A stretch of DNA of 64,000 bases from Alphaproteobacteria bacterium (GTDB lineage: Bacteria > Pseudomonadota > Alphaproteobacteria > Rhizobiales > GCA-2746425). Shown in pieces: positions 17,187-26,131 of the stretch; position 1 is the stretch's first letter; the number at the start of each line of letters is the position of its first letter. Position numbers and translations under genes: made by a program. The notes beneath the pieces are model-generated. The model ran no database searches and was not told the origin of the DNA. It saw only the letters and a list, made by a program, of their open reading frames with translations. The stretch is from NCBI GenBank assembly GCA_024743215.1, contig JANSWZ010000001.1:186001-250000 (forward strand). Direction: 5' to 3'.

Positions 17187-17543
17187 TTAGGATGTTTCGT
17201 TGCTGGAGGCGCACGTGATGCACAGTCTGACTGAAGGGTCGACCGCCAGTCTCTTAAGGGCGATCTCTTCGCCACAACTCGTGCAATAGCCAAACTCGCC
17301 GTCTTCCATCCGGCTCAGTGCACCAATGATGTTTCGCAAATCTGTGTCACGCTTGCGCTGTTGCGCCTGCGACATGGCCTGGACCTGCATGGCATCAATA
17401 CGCGACAGGCGCCCGACAGATTGCTGATCCAGGGGAACAGGTGCCCGGTCTGCTTCGGTTTGCTCTGCCGCCAACTCCAGCACTGCGCGCTGCTGCAGCA
17501 ATTCCTTTTTGAACGCGGCGATTTGTTGAGTGGTTAGCGGCAT
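17187..17543 (-). CDS. TraR/DksA-type C4 zinc-finger protein
   Basis: 118 residues from the ATG at 17543. The N-terminal two thirds are helical (QQIAAFKKELLQQRAVLELA and following). The C-terminal zinc finger has four cysteines in the order YCTSCGEEI and LCITC. DksA/TraR proteins bind in the RNA polymerase secondary channel and modulate initiation, but short members like this are poorly characterised. No clear ribosome-binding site decides the start; a longer form from 17606 would add 21 residues unlike the family. It probably stands alone. Confidence 0.82.
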   Translation of the reverse strand: MPLTTQQIAAFKKELLQQRAVLELAAEQTEADRAPVPLDQQSVGRLSRIDAMQVQAMSQAQQRKRDTDLRNIIGALSRMEDGEFGYCTSCGEEIALKRLAVDPSVRLCITCASSNETS

Positions 17544-17771
17544 GGCACCAGTTGCTATCATCAGTGAAATCAATCGAATTTGTCGCAGAGTAGGCTCTTG
17601 TATCACGAACGCACAATTCCAACCTGTGACTTTGAAAGTTCAACGGGGCAAACCAATTCTCCTTATCGAAAAGAAACGGGCTGGGCATCGGCTGCCTAAA
17701 CACGAAAAATTGTGGCGCTGACGGGTGGCCTCAACCGGCAATTTGTTGAAAAAGAGCGCGCGAAATTATAA

Positions 17772-17793
17772 CAAAAGGTGATTCTACCTTTTG
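17772..17793. promoter_or_regulatory. Inverted repeat just upstream of the NnrU-family gene
   Basis: CAAAAGGT (17772-17779) and ACCTTTTG (17786-17793) form a perfect eight-base inverted repeat with a six-base spacer, ending four bases before the ATG at 17798. It could be an operator or an RNA hairpin that masks the start. No Shine-Dalgarno sequence lies between it and the ATG, so a folded RNA would directly affect translation. The role is inference. Confidence 0.45.
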
Positions 17794-17797
17794 CAGC

Positions 17798-18391
17798 ATG
17801 GGGCATTCTTTCATGACGCTACTGATCATCGGGCTCATTCTGTTCCTGGGAATCCATTCAACACGGATTTTCTTTGAACCTGTTCGAGTCTGGGCCATCA
17901 ACACTTTCGGCGCTGGCAGTTGGCGGGCGATTTACACGATCCTGAGCGTTGCAGGCCTGATCCTGATTGTGATGGGCTTCAGCCCGGCTGCAGAAAACGC
18001 GAGTGTTGTCTGGGTGCCGCCATTTGCATTGCTGCATGTGTCTGCGCTGCTGACGCTGCTGGCATTTGTGTTTGTGGCAGCGGCCTATCTGCCCGCAGGC
18101 CGTATCAAAGCAAATCTGAGACACCCCATGACTGTCGGCGTTCTGGTCTGGGCCACAGCGCATTTGCTGATCAATGGGATGTCACACGAAGTTCTTTTGT
18201 TTGGTTCGATTCTGCTGTGGTCGGTGCTGGTTCTGTTTGCAGCGCTGCGGCGTGACCGGCAGATGAGCCTTGCTTTTCTGGCAGGGCCTGTGCGTAACGA
18301 TTTGCTCGCCATTGTCATCGGGGCAGGGGTTTGGGCCGTTTTTGCTCTGTATGCCCATGAATGGTTGTTTGGGGTCGCACCGCTCGTTTAA
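17798..18391 (+). CDS. NnrU-family membrane protein
   Basis: A 197-residue integral inner-membrane protein with about five or six hydrophobic helices (for example LLIIGLILFLGIHSTRI and the segment LLHVSALLTLLAFVFVAAAYL). The conserved NnrU features HSTR near the N-terminus and RHPMTVGVLVWATAHLLING in the centre are present. The family was named from a gene in denitrification loci and is related to isoprenoid-linked proteins. No nitrogen-oxide genes are nearby, so its role here is unknown. An inverted repeat precedes the start. Confidence 0.85.
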   Translation: MGHSFMTLLIIGLILFLGIHSTRIFFEPVRVWAINTFGAGSWRAIYTILSVAGLILIVMGFSPAAENASVVWVPPFALLHVSALLTLLAFVFVAAAYLPAGRIKANLRHPMTVGVLVWATAHLLINGMSHEVLLFGSILLWSVLVLFAALRRDRQMSLAFLAGPVRNDLLAIVIGAGVWAVFALYAHEWLFGVAPLV

Positions 18392-18513
18392 TGTAATTAA
18401 TTCGTTTCGTGATTGCCTAAGACAGGCGCAACAGATATTGTCCGGCCAATTCTCAAGCCGGGCGCAAAATTCTGCGACACCGGCTGTCATTCGTTTTAGC
18501 AGTAAGGCCAGTA

Positions 18514-19170
18514 ATGTCTGATCAATTTGCAAGAGAGGTCGATGAAGACCTCCGCAGTGAATTTCTTAAAAGCATATGGGACCGTTTTGGCGTTTTCATT
18601 ATTGCTACGGCCGTCATTATTGTAGCAGCAACCGCTGGCTATCGCGGCTGGAGCTATTATCAGGAGCAGGCCGCCCAAAGCGCCGGCGATGCGTTCATGG
18701 AAGCTTTGCAACTTGCCGAAGACGGCGAGGATGCCGAAGCGCTGAAGGGGTTTCAGTCAATTGCGGATGGTGGTCATGAGGGTTATGCCTCTTTGGCGCG
18801 GTTCCGCATTGCTGCTGAATTGGCCAATGAGGGCAATGTGGAAGCGGCGGTTGCCGAGTTTGACCAAATTGCTGAGAATACCAAGAGCGATGAATTGAAA
18901 TCGCTTGCCCAATTGCGGGCAGGGCTTCTTTTGGTGGACACCGGCACATTGGAAGATGTTCAAAGTCGGCTTGCGGTGCTTGCAAACCCCAACAGTTCCT
19001 GGCGACACAGTGCGCGGGAATATATAGCACTGGCAGCTTATCGGGCTGGTGACCTTGAAACCGCCACAACTACATTGGATTTGATTTTAGAAGATGTGGA
19101 ATCGCTCCAAAGTGTTCGGTCACGGGCGCAGATTCTGAAAACGTTGATTGAAGGTGCGAACGCTGGTTAA
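18514..19170 (+). CDS. Membrane-anchored TPR protein (YfgM-like, ancillary to BamB)
   Basis: 218 residues. A short cytoplasmic N-terminus (MSDQFAREVDEDLRSEF) precedes one transmembrane helix (about 28-47), and then a periplasmic region of tetratricopeptide-like helices rich in Ala/Glu. This is the layout of YfgM/TPR_21 proteins, which sit beside bamB and der in many proteobacteria and associate with the Sec/periplasmic chaperone network. Here too bamB follows after 33 bases and der after that, probably as one operon. Confidence 0.85.
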   Translation: MSDQFAREVDEDLRSEFLKSIWDRFGVFIIATAVIIVAATAGYRGWSYYQEQAAQSAGDAFMEALQLAEDGEDAEALKGFQSIADGGHEGYASLARFRIAAELANEGNVEAAVAEFDQIAENTKSDELKSLAQLRAGLLLVDTGTLEDVQSRLAVLANPNSSWRHSAREYIALAAYRAGDLETATTTLDLILEDVESLQSVRSRAQILKTLIEGANAG

Positions 19171-19203
19171 GTCCGGGTTCACTGCCAGACAAAGAGCAGA
19201 TTT

Positions 19204-20601
19204 ATGAACAATAGTTACGTGAAACCGTGCAATTCAGTGTCGAAACCAACTGGCGTTCGCGGCACTTTGTTCAAATTCGGAGTGCTTGGAACTGTTCTTG
19301 TGTCTCTTGCCGGGTGCGCTGGAATCGATGTTCTTGCCGATAGCGTCAAGAGCATCAATCCGTTCGCAGAAGAAGAGCAATTGCTGCCTGGTGCCCGTCG
19401 TGAGGCTTTGCCTTCATCCGACCCATTATTGGTTTCTGGTACCAGAACGGCCTCTATCGCACCTGCTGCCACCCTGTCCAATTGGAACAATCCATCGGGG
19501 AATGATGCCAACAACCCGGGCAATGTTTCTCTGTCGGGCGGTGGTGGCAACCGTGCATGGTCGGCACAGGTTGCCGAACGTCCGGGCCGGCGCAATGTTC
19601 GCGCCTCATCCGGCCCGGTTGTGGAAGAGGGTCGGGTGTATGTCTACGATCCGGAAGGCAATGTAACGGCCTCATCACTGTCTGGTGGTGCGCGCTTGTG
19701 GCGTGTGTCCCTGAGGCCTGATGACGAAAAGCAGCCAGCACCAGGTGGTGGTATCGCATCGGGTGGCGGCTTTGTGTATGCAGCGACCGGATTCAGAGAA
19801 GTTGTTGGCTTGATTGGCCGCTCGGGTCAGGAAGTCTGGCGCTATCCGTTGGAAGAACCTGCACGTGGTGCGCCATCCTATTCCGGCGGACGGGTGTTTG
19901 TGGTGACGGCCAGCAATGAGGTCATTGCTTTGTCGGCCGCCGATGGCTCTTTGCTTTGGACCTATTCCGGCATTCCAGAAACAGCTGGCATTCTGGCAGC
20001 CTCCAGCCCCGCAATATCCGGCTCAACTGTCGTTGTGCCTTACTCATCTGGTGAAATCATTGCTTTTGACGTTGAAAGCGGTGATCCCAAATGGAGTGAC
20101 GCCGTGGTCCGGTCAGCACGCAGTCTTGCCGTATCCGGCCTGACAGACGTATCTGGCTCTCCGGTTATCGCGAATGGAACGGTTTACGCTACTGGCGTTT
20201 CGGGCCGTACAATTGCGGTCAATCTGAGCAGCGGTGAGCGTTTGTGGGAGCGGAGTGTTGGCTCCAGTTTCACACCCGTCGTTTCCGGGAACACTGTATT
20301 CATTCAGGATCTTCAGGACCGGATGGTGGCGCTTGATCGCGCTACAGGAGAAGCTCTTTGGATTACTGACTTGCCGGTTGTTCGCAAGAAGCGTTCACGC
20401 ACTGCATGGGCCGGCCCTGTTCTGGCTGGCGGCGCTTTGTGGTCTGCTTCAAGTGACGGCCAAATCGCTTCCGTTGACGCTCAGACCGGAAAATTGCTGG
20501 GCACGCGAGACGTGAACAAAGACATCTATCTCAAACCAATTGCAGCCAGTGGCAGACTTCTTTTGCTGGCTGGTGATGGAACTATGATAGCCTACAATTA
20601 A
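19204..20601 (+). CDS. bamB: Outer-membrane assembly lipoprotein BamB (PQQ-like beta-propeller)
   Basis: 465 residues. The lipobox LAGC places the lipidated Cys at residue 38 after a hydrophobic signal. The mature part is an eight-bladed beta-propeller of PQQ-enzyme-like repeats, seen as recurring GxxLWxxxL motifs such as DGSLLWTYSG, SGERLWERSV and TGEALWITDL. BamB is an accessory subunit of the BAM complex that inserts beta-barrel proteins into the outer membrane. Synteny TPR-bamB-der supports the call over a generic PQQ-repeat protein. Confidence 0.92.
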   Translation: MNNSYVKPCNSVSKPTGVRGTLFKFGVLGTVLVSLAGCAGIDVLADSVKSINPFAEEEQLLPGARREALPSSDPLLVSGTRTASIAPAATLSNWNNPSGNDANNPGNVSLSGGGGNRAWSAQVAERPGRRNVRASSGPVVEEGRVYVYDPEGNVTASSLSGGARLWRVSLRPDDEKQPAPGGGIASGGGFVYAATGFREVVGLIGRSGQEVWRYPLEEPARGAPSYSGGRVFVVTASNEVIALSAADGSLLWTYSGIPETAGILAASSPAISGSTVVVPYSSGEIIAFDVESGDPKWSDAVVRSARSLAVSGLTDVSGSPVIANGTVYATGVSGRTIAVNLSSGERLWERSVGSSFTPVVSGNTVFIQDLQDRMVALDRATGEALWITDLPVVRKKRSRTAWAGPVLAGGALWSASSDGQIASVDAQTGKLLGTRDVNKDIYLKPIAASGRLLLLAGDGTMIAYN

Positions 20602-20647
20602 GAGGATGTTCGGCGCTGTGCGTCGGCCATCTCCGGGACCCCTTTAA

Positions 20648-22063
20648 ATGTTTACTGTTGCTATCATCGGACGCCCCAATGTGGGTAAGTCCACTCTGTT
20701 CAATCGTTTGGTTGGCAAACGGCTGGCCTTGGTTGACGATACGCCTGGCGTCACTCGTGATCGGCGCTCCGGAGACGGCAAGATCGGCGACATATCTTTC
20801 AATGTCATTGATACAGCTGGCTTGGAAGAAGCGAACATAGAAAGTCTGGAAGGCCGCATGCGGGCCCAGACTGAAGCTGCTATTCTGGAAGCTGACATTT
20901 GCCTGTTTCTGATTGATGCGCGTGCTGGCGTAACGCCGGTCGATGAGCATTTTGCAGATTTTCTGCGCCTGAGTGACAAGCCGATCATCCCCGTTGCCAA
21001 CAAGGCAGAAGGCAAAAAAGGTGAGGCGGGCTATTACGAGGCTTACCGACTTGGCTTTGGCGAGCCTGTGCCGATTTCTGCAGAACATGGTGAGGGGATG
21101 GCTGACCTTTATCAGGCGATCCGGATCATCTCGGAAGCTGATAGGCCGGACGGTGAGGAAGCATTTCCCCCGGACGCAATCGAAGCTGAGGAACAGGAAC
21201 CATTCGATCCTGATGCACCTGCTGAAGAAAAACCAAGGGGGCCAATGCAGCTGGCTGTCGTTGGTCGGCCGAATGTCGGAAAATCAACCTTCATCAATCA
21301 TCTGCTTGGCGAAGACCGTATGTTGACCGGCCCGGAAGCCGGCATCACCAGAGATACAATTTCCGTCGATTGGGTCTGGAATGGCAACCCTATCCGCTTG
21401 TTCGATACCGCGGGCATGCGCCGTAAGGCAAAGGTTCAGGAAAAGCTTGAAAGATTGTCTGTCTCGGACAGTTTGCGAGCCATCCAGTTTGCCCAGATCG
21501 TGGTTGTCATGCTGGATGCAACAATACCGTTCGAAAAACAGGATCTGCAGATCGCGGCATTGATTGCCCGTGAAGGGCGCGGCTGTGTGATTGCATTGAA
21601 TAAATGGGATCTGATTGAAGACCCCGATGCAGCTCTCAAGGAACTGCGGCTTGAGGCGACACGCCTTCTGCCGCAGATGCGCGGTGTTCCGGTTGTGCCT
21701 ATTTCTGGCCTTGCAGGAAATGGCATCGATCAATTGATGAAAGCTGTCTTTAACGTATACAAAACCTGGAATGCGCGCATTTCCACGGCCAAGCTCAACC
21801 GTTGGCTGGATGGCATACTGAACCATCATCCACCCCCCGCAGTCAGTGGCCGTCGGATCAAACTGCGATACATGACCCAGTCCAAAACCCGGCCACCAAC
21901 CTTCTTCGTGTCCTGTTCACGGCCGGAAGCTTTGCCCGCTGCTTATGAGCGATATCTGATCAATGCATTGCGCGATGATTTCAAGCTGATGGGCATTCCT
22001 CTGCGGCTTATGTTCCGCAAGGGCGAAAACCCTTATGAAGGTCGTGCCAAGCGCAAGTCCTAG
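20648..22063 (+). CDS. der: Ribosome assembly GTPase Der (EngA)
   Basis: 471 residues with two tandem GTPase domains and a KH-like C-terminus. The first G1 motif is GRPNVGKST (about 7-15) with DTAGL. The second is GRPNVGKST near residue 204 with DTAGM and a standard NKWD. The base-recognition motif of the first domain reads NKAE instead of NKxD, a substitution I believe is common in alphaproteobacteria. Der is essential for 50S subunit maturation. It follows bamB after 46 bases. A 10-base-pair hairpin lies downstream of the stop. Confidence 0.97.
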   Translation: MFTVAIIGRPNVGKSTLFNRLVGKRLALVDDTPGVTRDRRSGDGKIGDISFNVIDTAGLEEANIESLEGRMRAQTEAAILEADICLFLIDARAGVTPVDEHFADFLRLSDKPIIPVANKAEGKKGEAGYYEAYRLGFGEPVPISAEHGEGMADLYQAIRIISEADRPDGEEAFPPDAIEAEEQEPFDPDAPAEEKPRGPMQLAVVGRPNVGKSTFINHLLGEDRMLTGPEAGITRDTISVDWVWNGNPIRLFDTAGMRRKAKVQEKLERLSVSDSLRAIQFAQIVVVMLDATIPFEKQDLQIAALIAREGRGCVIALNKWDLIEDPDAALKELRLEATRLLPQMRGVPVVPISGLAGNGIDQLMKAVFNVYKTWNARISTAKLNRWLDGILNHHPPPAVSGRRIKLRYMTQSKTRPPTFFVSCSRPEALPAAYERYLINALRDDFKLMGIPLRLMFRKGENPYEGRAKRKS

Positions 22064-22101
22064 TCGAGCATAGCAAGAAGGCTGTTCATTGTTTTGATTT
22101 C

Positions 22102-22136
22102 TTGAAACCGGTTGGTGTGAACCACACCGGTTTCAA
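22102..22136 (+). terminator. Hairpin downstream of der, possible terminator
   Basis: TTGAAACCGG (22102-22111) and CCGGTTTCAA (22127-22136) form a perfect 10-base stem, with a further TGGT/ACCA pairing inside the 15-base loop. It begins 38 bases after the der stop, where the operon should end. No U-tract follows, so it may need Rho or act as an RNA 3'-end protector. Confidence 0.55.
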
Positions 22137-22194
22137 ATGTCAGATGTGGTAGGCTGTGCGCCGAACGAGGCATGATCGGAACGGACGACTGTGG

Positions 22195-22542
22195 CTAAAT
22201 CGGTTCCAGATTTCTTGTCGGTACCCAGCCTTCGGAACCATTCCTAGCTGCACACAATGTCCAGCCATGCGTCTCATTTATGGCGAGCAATTCATCTCCA
22301 ACGGCACATGTCAGCTCCATTGCTGAAAACGCAGCGTTCGCATAATGTTTGCCGGCAGCTTGGCTAACCAAAGTGTCTGGTATCCAGCCTTGTTTTCCGA
22401 ATTGGTTTTTGGCCCAAATCCACAGGTGGCCGTCCCAATGATCGGACTTATCGGTCAACCAGATTTCCTCGCCTTGTTTCAAGGCAATTGGGTCCGGGTA
22501 ACTCGCTTTCCATTCAGTTTTCACGCGGTAGCGTTCATGCAT
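22195..22542 (-). CDS. Double SH3-like domain protein
   Basis: 115 residues from the ATG at 22542. Two SH3-like repeats are visible: the first runs from about residue 5 and ends GKQGWIPDTLV, the second ends GSEGWVPTRNLE. Each contains the ALKQGEEIW or AVGDELLAI strand expected of the variant SH3_2 fold. There is no signal peptide. The longer frame (to 22647) adds an unrelated basic extension and was not chosen. It probably has a ligand-binding role; no partner is evident. It stands alone, convergent with der. Confidence 0.7.
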   Translation of the reverse strand: MHERYRVKTEWKASYPDPIALKQGEEIWLTDKSDHWDGHLWIWAKNQFGKQGWIPDTLVSQAAGKHYANAAFSAMELTCAVGDELLAINETHGWTLCAARNGSEGWVPTRNLEPI

Positions 22543-22917
22543 TTTTGTTCCGCTTACATTTGGAGCCTGCTGCCGTTTTTTAGAATATGGCAGATGTCTG
22601 GCACAGCCAATGGCAGCAAAGTCCGGGTTGAGATGGTGTTTGCGCAATTGGTGTGAGCATATTGGTAGCTTGGGCCCTGAGTCATGCCGTCCACTAAGAC
22701 TAGAAGTGATGTCTGGCTGTCGACATCTATTGAGTTGCTGTCATGGCATGCAATTGGCCTCATCCCCGAAAGCCAAGCCAACCATTGCGGTTGCGGCTTC
22801 AGGTGCTTAGCCGCATGGCCAATACTCTCTGGTCAAGCGTAACCCAAGTTCAACATCACTGTAGCCTAGTCAGCAAAGGCAATTAGCGCGGCCCCCACGA
22901 ACAGCACGCAGTTCCAC
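22543..22917. other. Non-coding stretch between the SH3 and ricin-like genes
   Basis: About 375 bases with no convincing gene. Short open frames here have no ribosome-binding site, no recognisable motif and odd composition. It should hold the promoter of the SH3 protein gene on the minus strand. Confidence 0.5.
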
Positions 22918-23454
22918 CTATTCAAGCGAGCTTCTCACGCCCCACATTTGATAGGCCGCTTGGTTGTCGCTGCAAAGCTCAAGAGACAGAACCTTGATCT
23001 GGTTAGCATCACTGCGTCCCGAACGCGTACTTTCTGCGACTGTCATACACATGTCAGGCGCAGAAGCCGGAGTGATTGTGCCTTGACCCGAAAATACAAA
23101 ACTCTGCGCCTCGCTGCCATCACATGCGGCCAATTCAAGCAAACTGCCCGCTTCGGTCGATGATGCTTGAGCGCAGACGTCAAAGTTGACCATGTACAGA
23201 ACACCATCGGCAAACTGTTCAGTGTCAAAAACCTGGTCAAATCCCAGCGCACCGCCGGGGCTGTAACATGTGTGCCCTTGAAGTCCGTCGTCAGGATTGG
23301 CAGCCTCTTCTTTTCCTTTAGCGATGTCTATGCAATAGCCTGCTTGTGTATTGTCCAGCATGTCGAGCAGATATATTTCAACGTTCTCAGCTTGTGCGGC
23401 GCTGGCTGACATGATCAGCCCGACGATTGCAGCTTTTGTTACAGATTTAATCAT
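22918..23454 (-). CDS. Secreted ricin-type beta-trefoil-like protein
   Basis: 178 residues from the ATG at 23454 (AAAGGA upstream). A Sec signal peptide is predicted to end near AQA-EN (about residue 23). The mature part has trefoil-lectin features: YCIDIAKGK, then LLELAACDGSEAQSFVF and SLELCSDNQAAYQMW, each resembling the C-x-x-x-x-x-Q-x-W/F lobe motif of ricin B domains, and paired cysteines. It could bind a glycan at the cell surface or in the periplasm; no catalytic domain is attached. The trefoil call is by pattern and is moderately sure. Confidence 0.65.
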   Translation of the reverse strand: MIKSVTKAAIVGLIMSASAAQAENVEIYLLDMLDNTQAGYCIDIAKGKEEAANPDDGLQGHTCYSPGGALGFDQVFDTEQFADGVLYMVNFDVCAQASSTEAGSLLELAACDGSEAQSFVFSGQGTITPASAPDMCMTVAESTRSGRSDANQIKVLSLELCSDNQAAYQMWGVRSSLE

Positions 23455-24122
23455 TGGAAATTTCCTTTTACGAGATGCCATTGCGAGCGATATCTGAATC
23501 TCGGGCAAGCTTGAACTGCAAACGCACCAAGTTGTCGAGCGCAAGGCATGGGGACCAGATAGGGATCGTCATCAAGCCACTTAGCCCCAAATACCTTAGC
23601 GAAACCAATTTCGCTGTTAACACCGTACCCATTTTCCATAAAATGCGCGCGCATGAGTGAGCAACAGAAGTACCACAGAAACACGTGCTATTTCTGCCGC
23701 GAAATACGCCAGCATGAAGGCGTTGAATGAATAAAGGTGTCTCTTGCATTTCTCCTTGAGTCCAACATGCCAGCACACATATTCAAACGAGCCTTGCAGT
23801 CCGCTGTATGACCGAGCAAGATGTTTAAGATACATACGTGTTTTGTCAGGTTACTCCTCAGCTTCTCCAGAAAAGCTCTTGCCATCGGGATCGTTACTCT
23901 GCCAAAGATTGAGGACACCAGGCAATCGCGATGAAGGGCAAAACGGTCCGCATTATTGACCATGGCAAAAGGTTGATTTTACTCTGTTGGTAAGAGCGAA
24001 ATTGGCTGTTCAGAGCCCTCAGTGACTGACAATCCATACAAGAATATAAACAGACTTCATCGTCGTTGAACCGAGTTGTGTCCTTGCCTGTGTACTTCAA
24101 CTCTATTTTTGGGGCCTAAGTC
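23455..24122. other. Non-coding or degenerate stretch before the GFA gene
   Basis: About 670 bases without a supported gene. The open frames present overlap each other, lack ribosome-binding sites and show no recognised domain. It contains one copy (23946-23980) of a diverged repeat whose other copy is at 24585-24619. It may contain decayed sequence plus promoters for the ricin-like and GFA genes. Confidence 0.5.
23946..23980. repeat. Diverged dispersed repeat, copy A
   Basis: The segment ending AGGTTGATTTT matches 24585-24619 at about 28 of 35 positions by eye, in the same orientation, with weaker similarity continuing downstream. Both copies flank the GFA gene. It may be a remnant of a small repeated element. 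Confidence 0.5.
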
Positions 24123-24548
24123 ATGAAGCATAAATACACCGGAAAATGCCTTTGTGGCGAGGTCAGCTACGTTGCTTGCGGACAACCAATCATCGTTGCG
24201 CAATGTCATTGCGAAGAATGCCGTCGATCAAGCGGAACAGGTCATGCCGTCGGGGCCATGTTTGTTTCAGGGGCGGTTACTCTGAGTGGAAAGACAAATG
24301 AATTCAGGTATATGTCCAGCAAAGACTCAGAGGTAACCAAGGCATCTTGTGCAAGCTGTGGCAGTCCAGTTTTTGGAACGAACACGCGGACACCCGATCA
24401 TTTGACGATCGCGCTTGGTACAATGGACGATGCAAATGGACTGGAAATTGAGGTCGTTATTTTCGCGCGCGATAAACCACACTGGGACCAACTTGGACAA
24501 GATGTTATTTCGTTCGCGGCACAGCCAGATTGGAAGCCTGAAGACTGA
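24123..24548 (+). CDS. GFA (Mss4-like) zinc-binding family protein
   Basis: 141 residues. The glutathione-dependent formaldehyde-activating (GFA) fold is marked by its cysteine sets: KCLCGEVSY near residue 9, QCHCEECRRSSG near residue 28 and ASCASCGSPVF near residue 77. These bind structural and catalytic zinc ions. Members often have unknown substrates despite the family name, and no formaldehyde pathway genes are near. It begins with an ATG at 24123, five bases after a TAA triplet and with no strong ribosome-binding site. Diverged repeats flank it. Confidence 0.88.
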   Translation: MKHKYTGKCLCGEVSYVACGQPIIVAQCHCEECRRSSGTGHAVGAMFVSGAVTLSGKTNEFRYMSSKDSEVTKASCASCGSPVFGTNTRTPDHLTIALGTMDDANGLEIEVVIFARDKPHWDQLGQDVISFAAQPDWKPED

Positions 24549-24584
24549 CCTTCTTGAAAATTGGGCTTTTTACGCGGCCATTTT

Positions 24585-24619
24585 GTCTGCATTGCTGAGC
24601 ATAGCGAGAGGTTGATTTT
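24585..24619. repeat. Diverged dispersed repeat, copy B
   Basis: Matches 23946-23980 at about 80 percent, including the shared AGGTTGATTTT. It lies 37 bases after the GFA stop codon in an otherwise featureless 275-base gap. Confidence 0.5.
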
Positions 24620-24823
24620 CCGCTGATTGTGGGCGCGTAGTTTGCAAGTCAACGCCCATCTGAGGCTCTGGCTGCCGCGTGTCGAATGAGCGCTCTTTAA
24701 CGAGAGATGCTTGGAACCTTGCTTATCACAAAACCCTCGACAGATGCATGAATTGCGTAAGATCAATGGCGTTACCCCTTTAGATTGGTAGCAAAAGGTC
24801 GTGTCTTTCTGCGGGATTTGGAA

Positions 24824-26014
24824 ATGGGCGATTTGCCGGAACTGCTTGTGAACGGGTTTGTCAGCCCAAGATTCGCGGGTGTGAAAACAGCATTCGAAGA
24901 GAATTTCACCAAACGCAATGAACTGGGTGGCGCTTGCTGCGTTTATCTGAACGGCGAAAAGGTCGTCGATCTTTGGGGCGGTGTGCGCGATCCTGCGACA
25001 GGCGCGCCTTGGGAAGATGACACTATGGTCATCGTCTTTTCGCTGACCAAAGGGATGTCGGCCTTCACGCTGGCGTTGGCGCATTCGCGCGGCTGGCTGG
25101 ATTATGATGCATGCGTGGCCATATATTGGCCGGAGTTTGCCCAGAACGGCAAAGAGGCCATCACTGTGCGGCAATTGCTGGCCCATCAGGCGGGTTTGCA
25201 TGCGTTTCACGAAAAGGTCGACCGCAGCATCATTGCCGACCTTGATCGTCTTGCAGCTGTCCTGGCGCGAGAGAAGCCCGCATGGCCTGCCGGCACCCGC
25301 AACGCCTATCACTTCCTGTCGCTCGGATTCTACGAAGGCGAATTGATGCGCCGGGTTGATCCATCTCATCGTAGTTTGGGGCAATTCTTTCAGGAAGAAA
25401 TCGCCGCGCCGCTTGGTTTGGATTTCTACATCCGGCTTCCAGAGGGTTTACCGAACGAACGGTTGGCGCCGCTCAGCCAACCCGGCTTTGTCAAATCGAT
25501 TCTCGGCTATCCGTTTCCCATGATCAGGGCACTTATGAATCCATGGTCCGACGCGTTCCGAGCCTGCATTGTGAATCCTGGATCAGCTGTGGTGATGGAT
25601 AAAGACCGCATCTACGCGCGCAAGTTGGAGGTGCCGTCCGGCGGTGGGGTGGGAACCGCGCGCGCTATCGCCAAGGCATATGGCGTCTTCGCAACAGGTG
25701 GAGCGGAAATTGGATTGCGGCCAGAAACGCTCGCCGCGCTCCGGGCCCCTGCGATACCGCCATCAGAAGGTCCCTTTGACGAAGTGCTCCGGGGTGAGGC
25801 GCAATACGCACTGGGGTTCATGAAGCCGTCTGCGGGCTTTACCTTCGGTCATCCGGACGCCTTTGGCGCGCCAGGCGCAGGCGGGTCGCTCGGCTATGCT
25901 GATCCGGCCATTGGCTTGGGTTATGGATATGTCACCAACCGGATCGAACTGGGCATCGACCCGGACCCAAGGGATGTGGCGTTGCGTGTGGCAATCGCGT
26001 CAGCAATTGGGTGA
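24824..26014 (+). CDS. Serine hydrolase, beta-lactamase/EstB family
   Basis: 396 residues from the ATG at 24824; a TTG at 24785 would add 13 residues. The class C beta-lactamase-fold nucleophile motif S-x-x-K reads SLTK (about 73-76) in VFSLTKGMSA. VRQLLAHQAGLHAF and a Tyr region (NAYHFLSLGFYEGEL) follow, and a Gly-rich end replaces KTG. Related enzymes are carboxylesterases acting on short acyl esters rather than penicillins. No signal peptide is seen, so it is probably cytoplasmic. Substrate unknown. Its GC-rich codon use differs from the AT-richer sequence around it. Confidence 0.87.
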   Translation: MGDLPELLVNGFVSPRFAGVKTAFEENFTKRNELGGACCVYLNGEKVVDLWGGVRDPATGAPWEDDTMVIVFSLTKGMSAFTLALAHSRGWLDYDACVAIYWPEFAQNGKEAITVRQLLAHQAGLHAFHEKVDRSIIADLDRLAAVLAREKPAWPAGTRNAYHFLSLGFYEGELMRRVDPSHRSLGQFFQEEIAAPLGLDFYIRLPEGLPNERLAPLSQPGFVKSILGYPFPMIRALMNPWSDAFRACIVNPGSAVVMDKDRIYARKLEVPSGGGVGTARAIAKAYGVFATGGAEIGLRPETLAALRAPAIPPSEGPFDEVLRGEAQYALGFMKPSAGFTFGHPDAFGAPGAGGSLGYADPAIGLGYGYVTNRIELGIDPDPRDVALRVAIASAIG

Positions 26015-26131
26015 TGTTGCAGTCGCATTTTATGGCCTTCGCCAATCTGCGTGGCCGCTCCGCTGACGAACCCACCATTGTTTCATACAAATCAATGGCC
26101 GTTTCAAAGAACAAGCAGGAAGGTCACATCT

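Noticed and set aside
22543-24122. Several 60-100 residue open frames on both strands
   Set aside because: They overlap one another, lack ribosome-binding sites and show no recognisable domain or signal peptide.
24398-25384. 328-residue open frame on the minus strand
   Set aside because: It lies antisense to the GFA and EstB-like genes, has high Cys/His/Arg content without any motif, and the plus-strand genes carry clear catalytic motifs.
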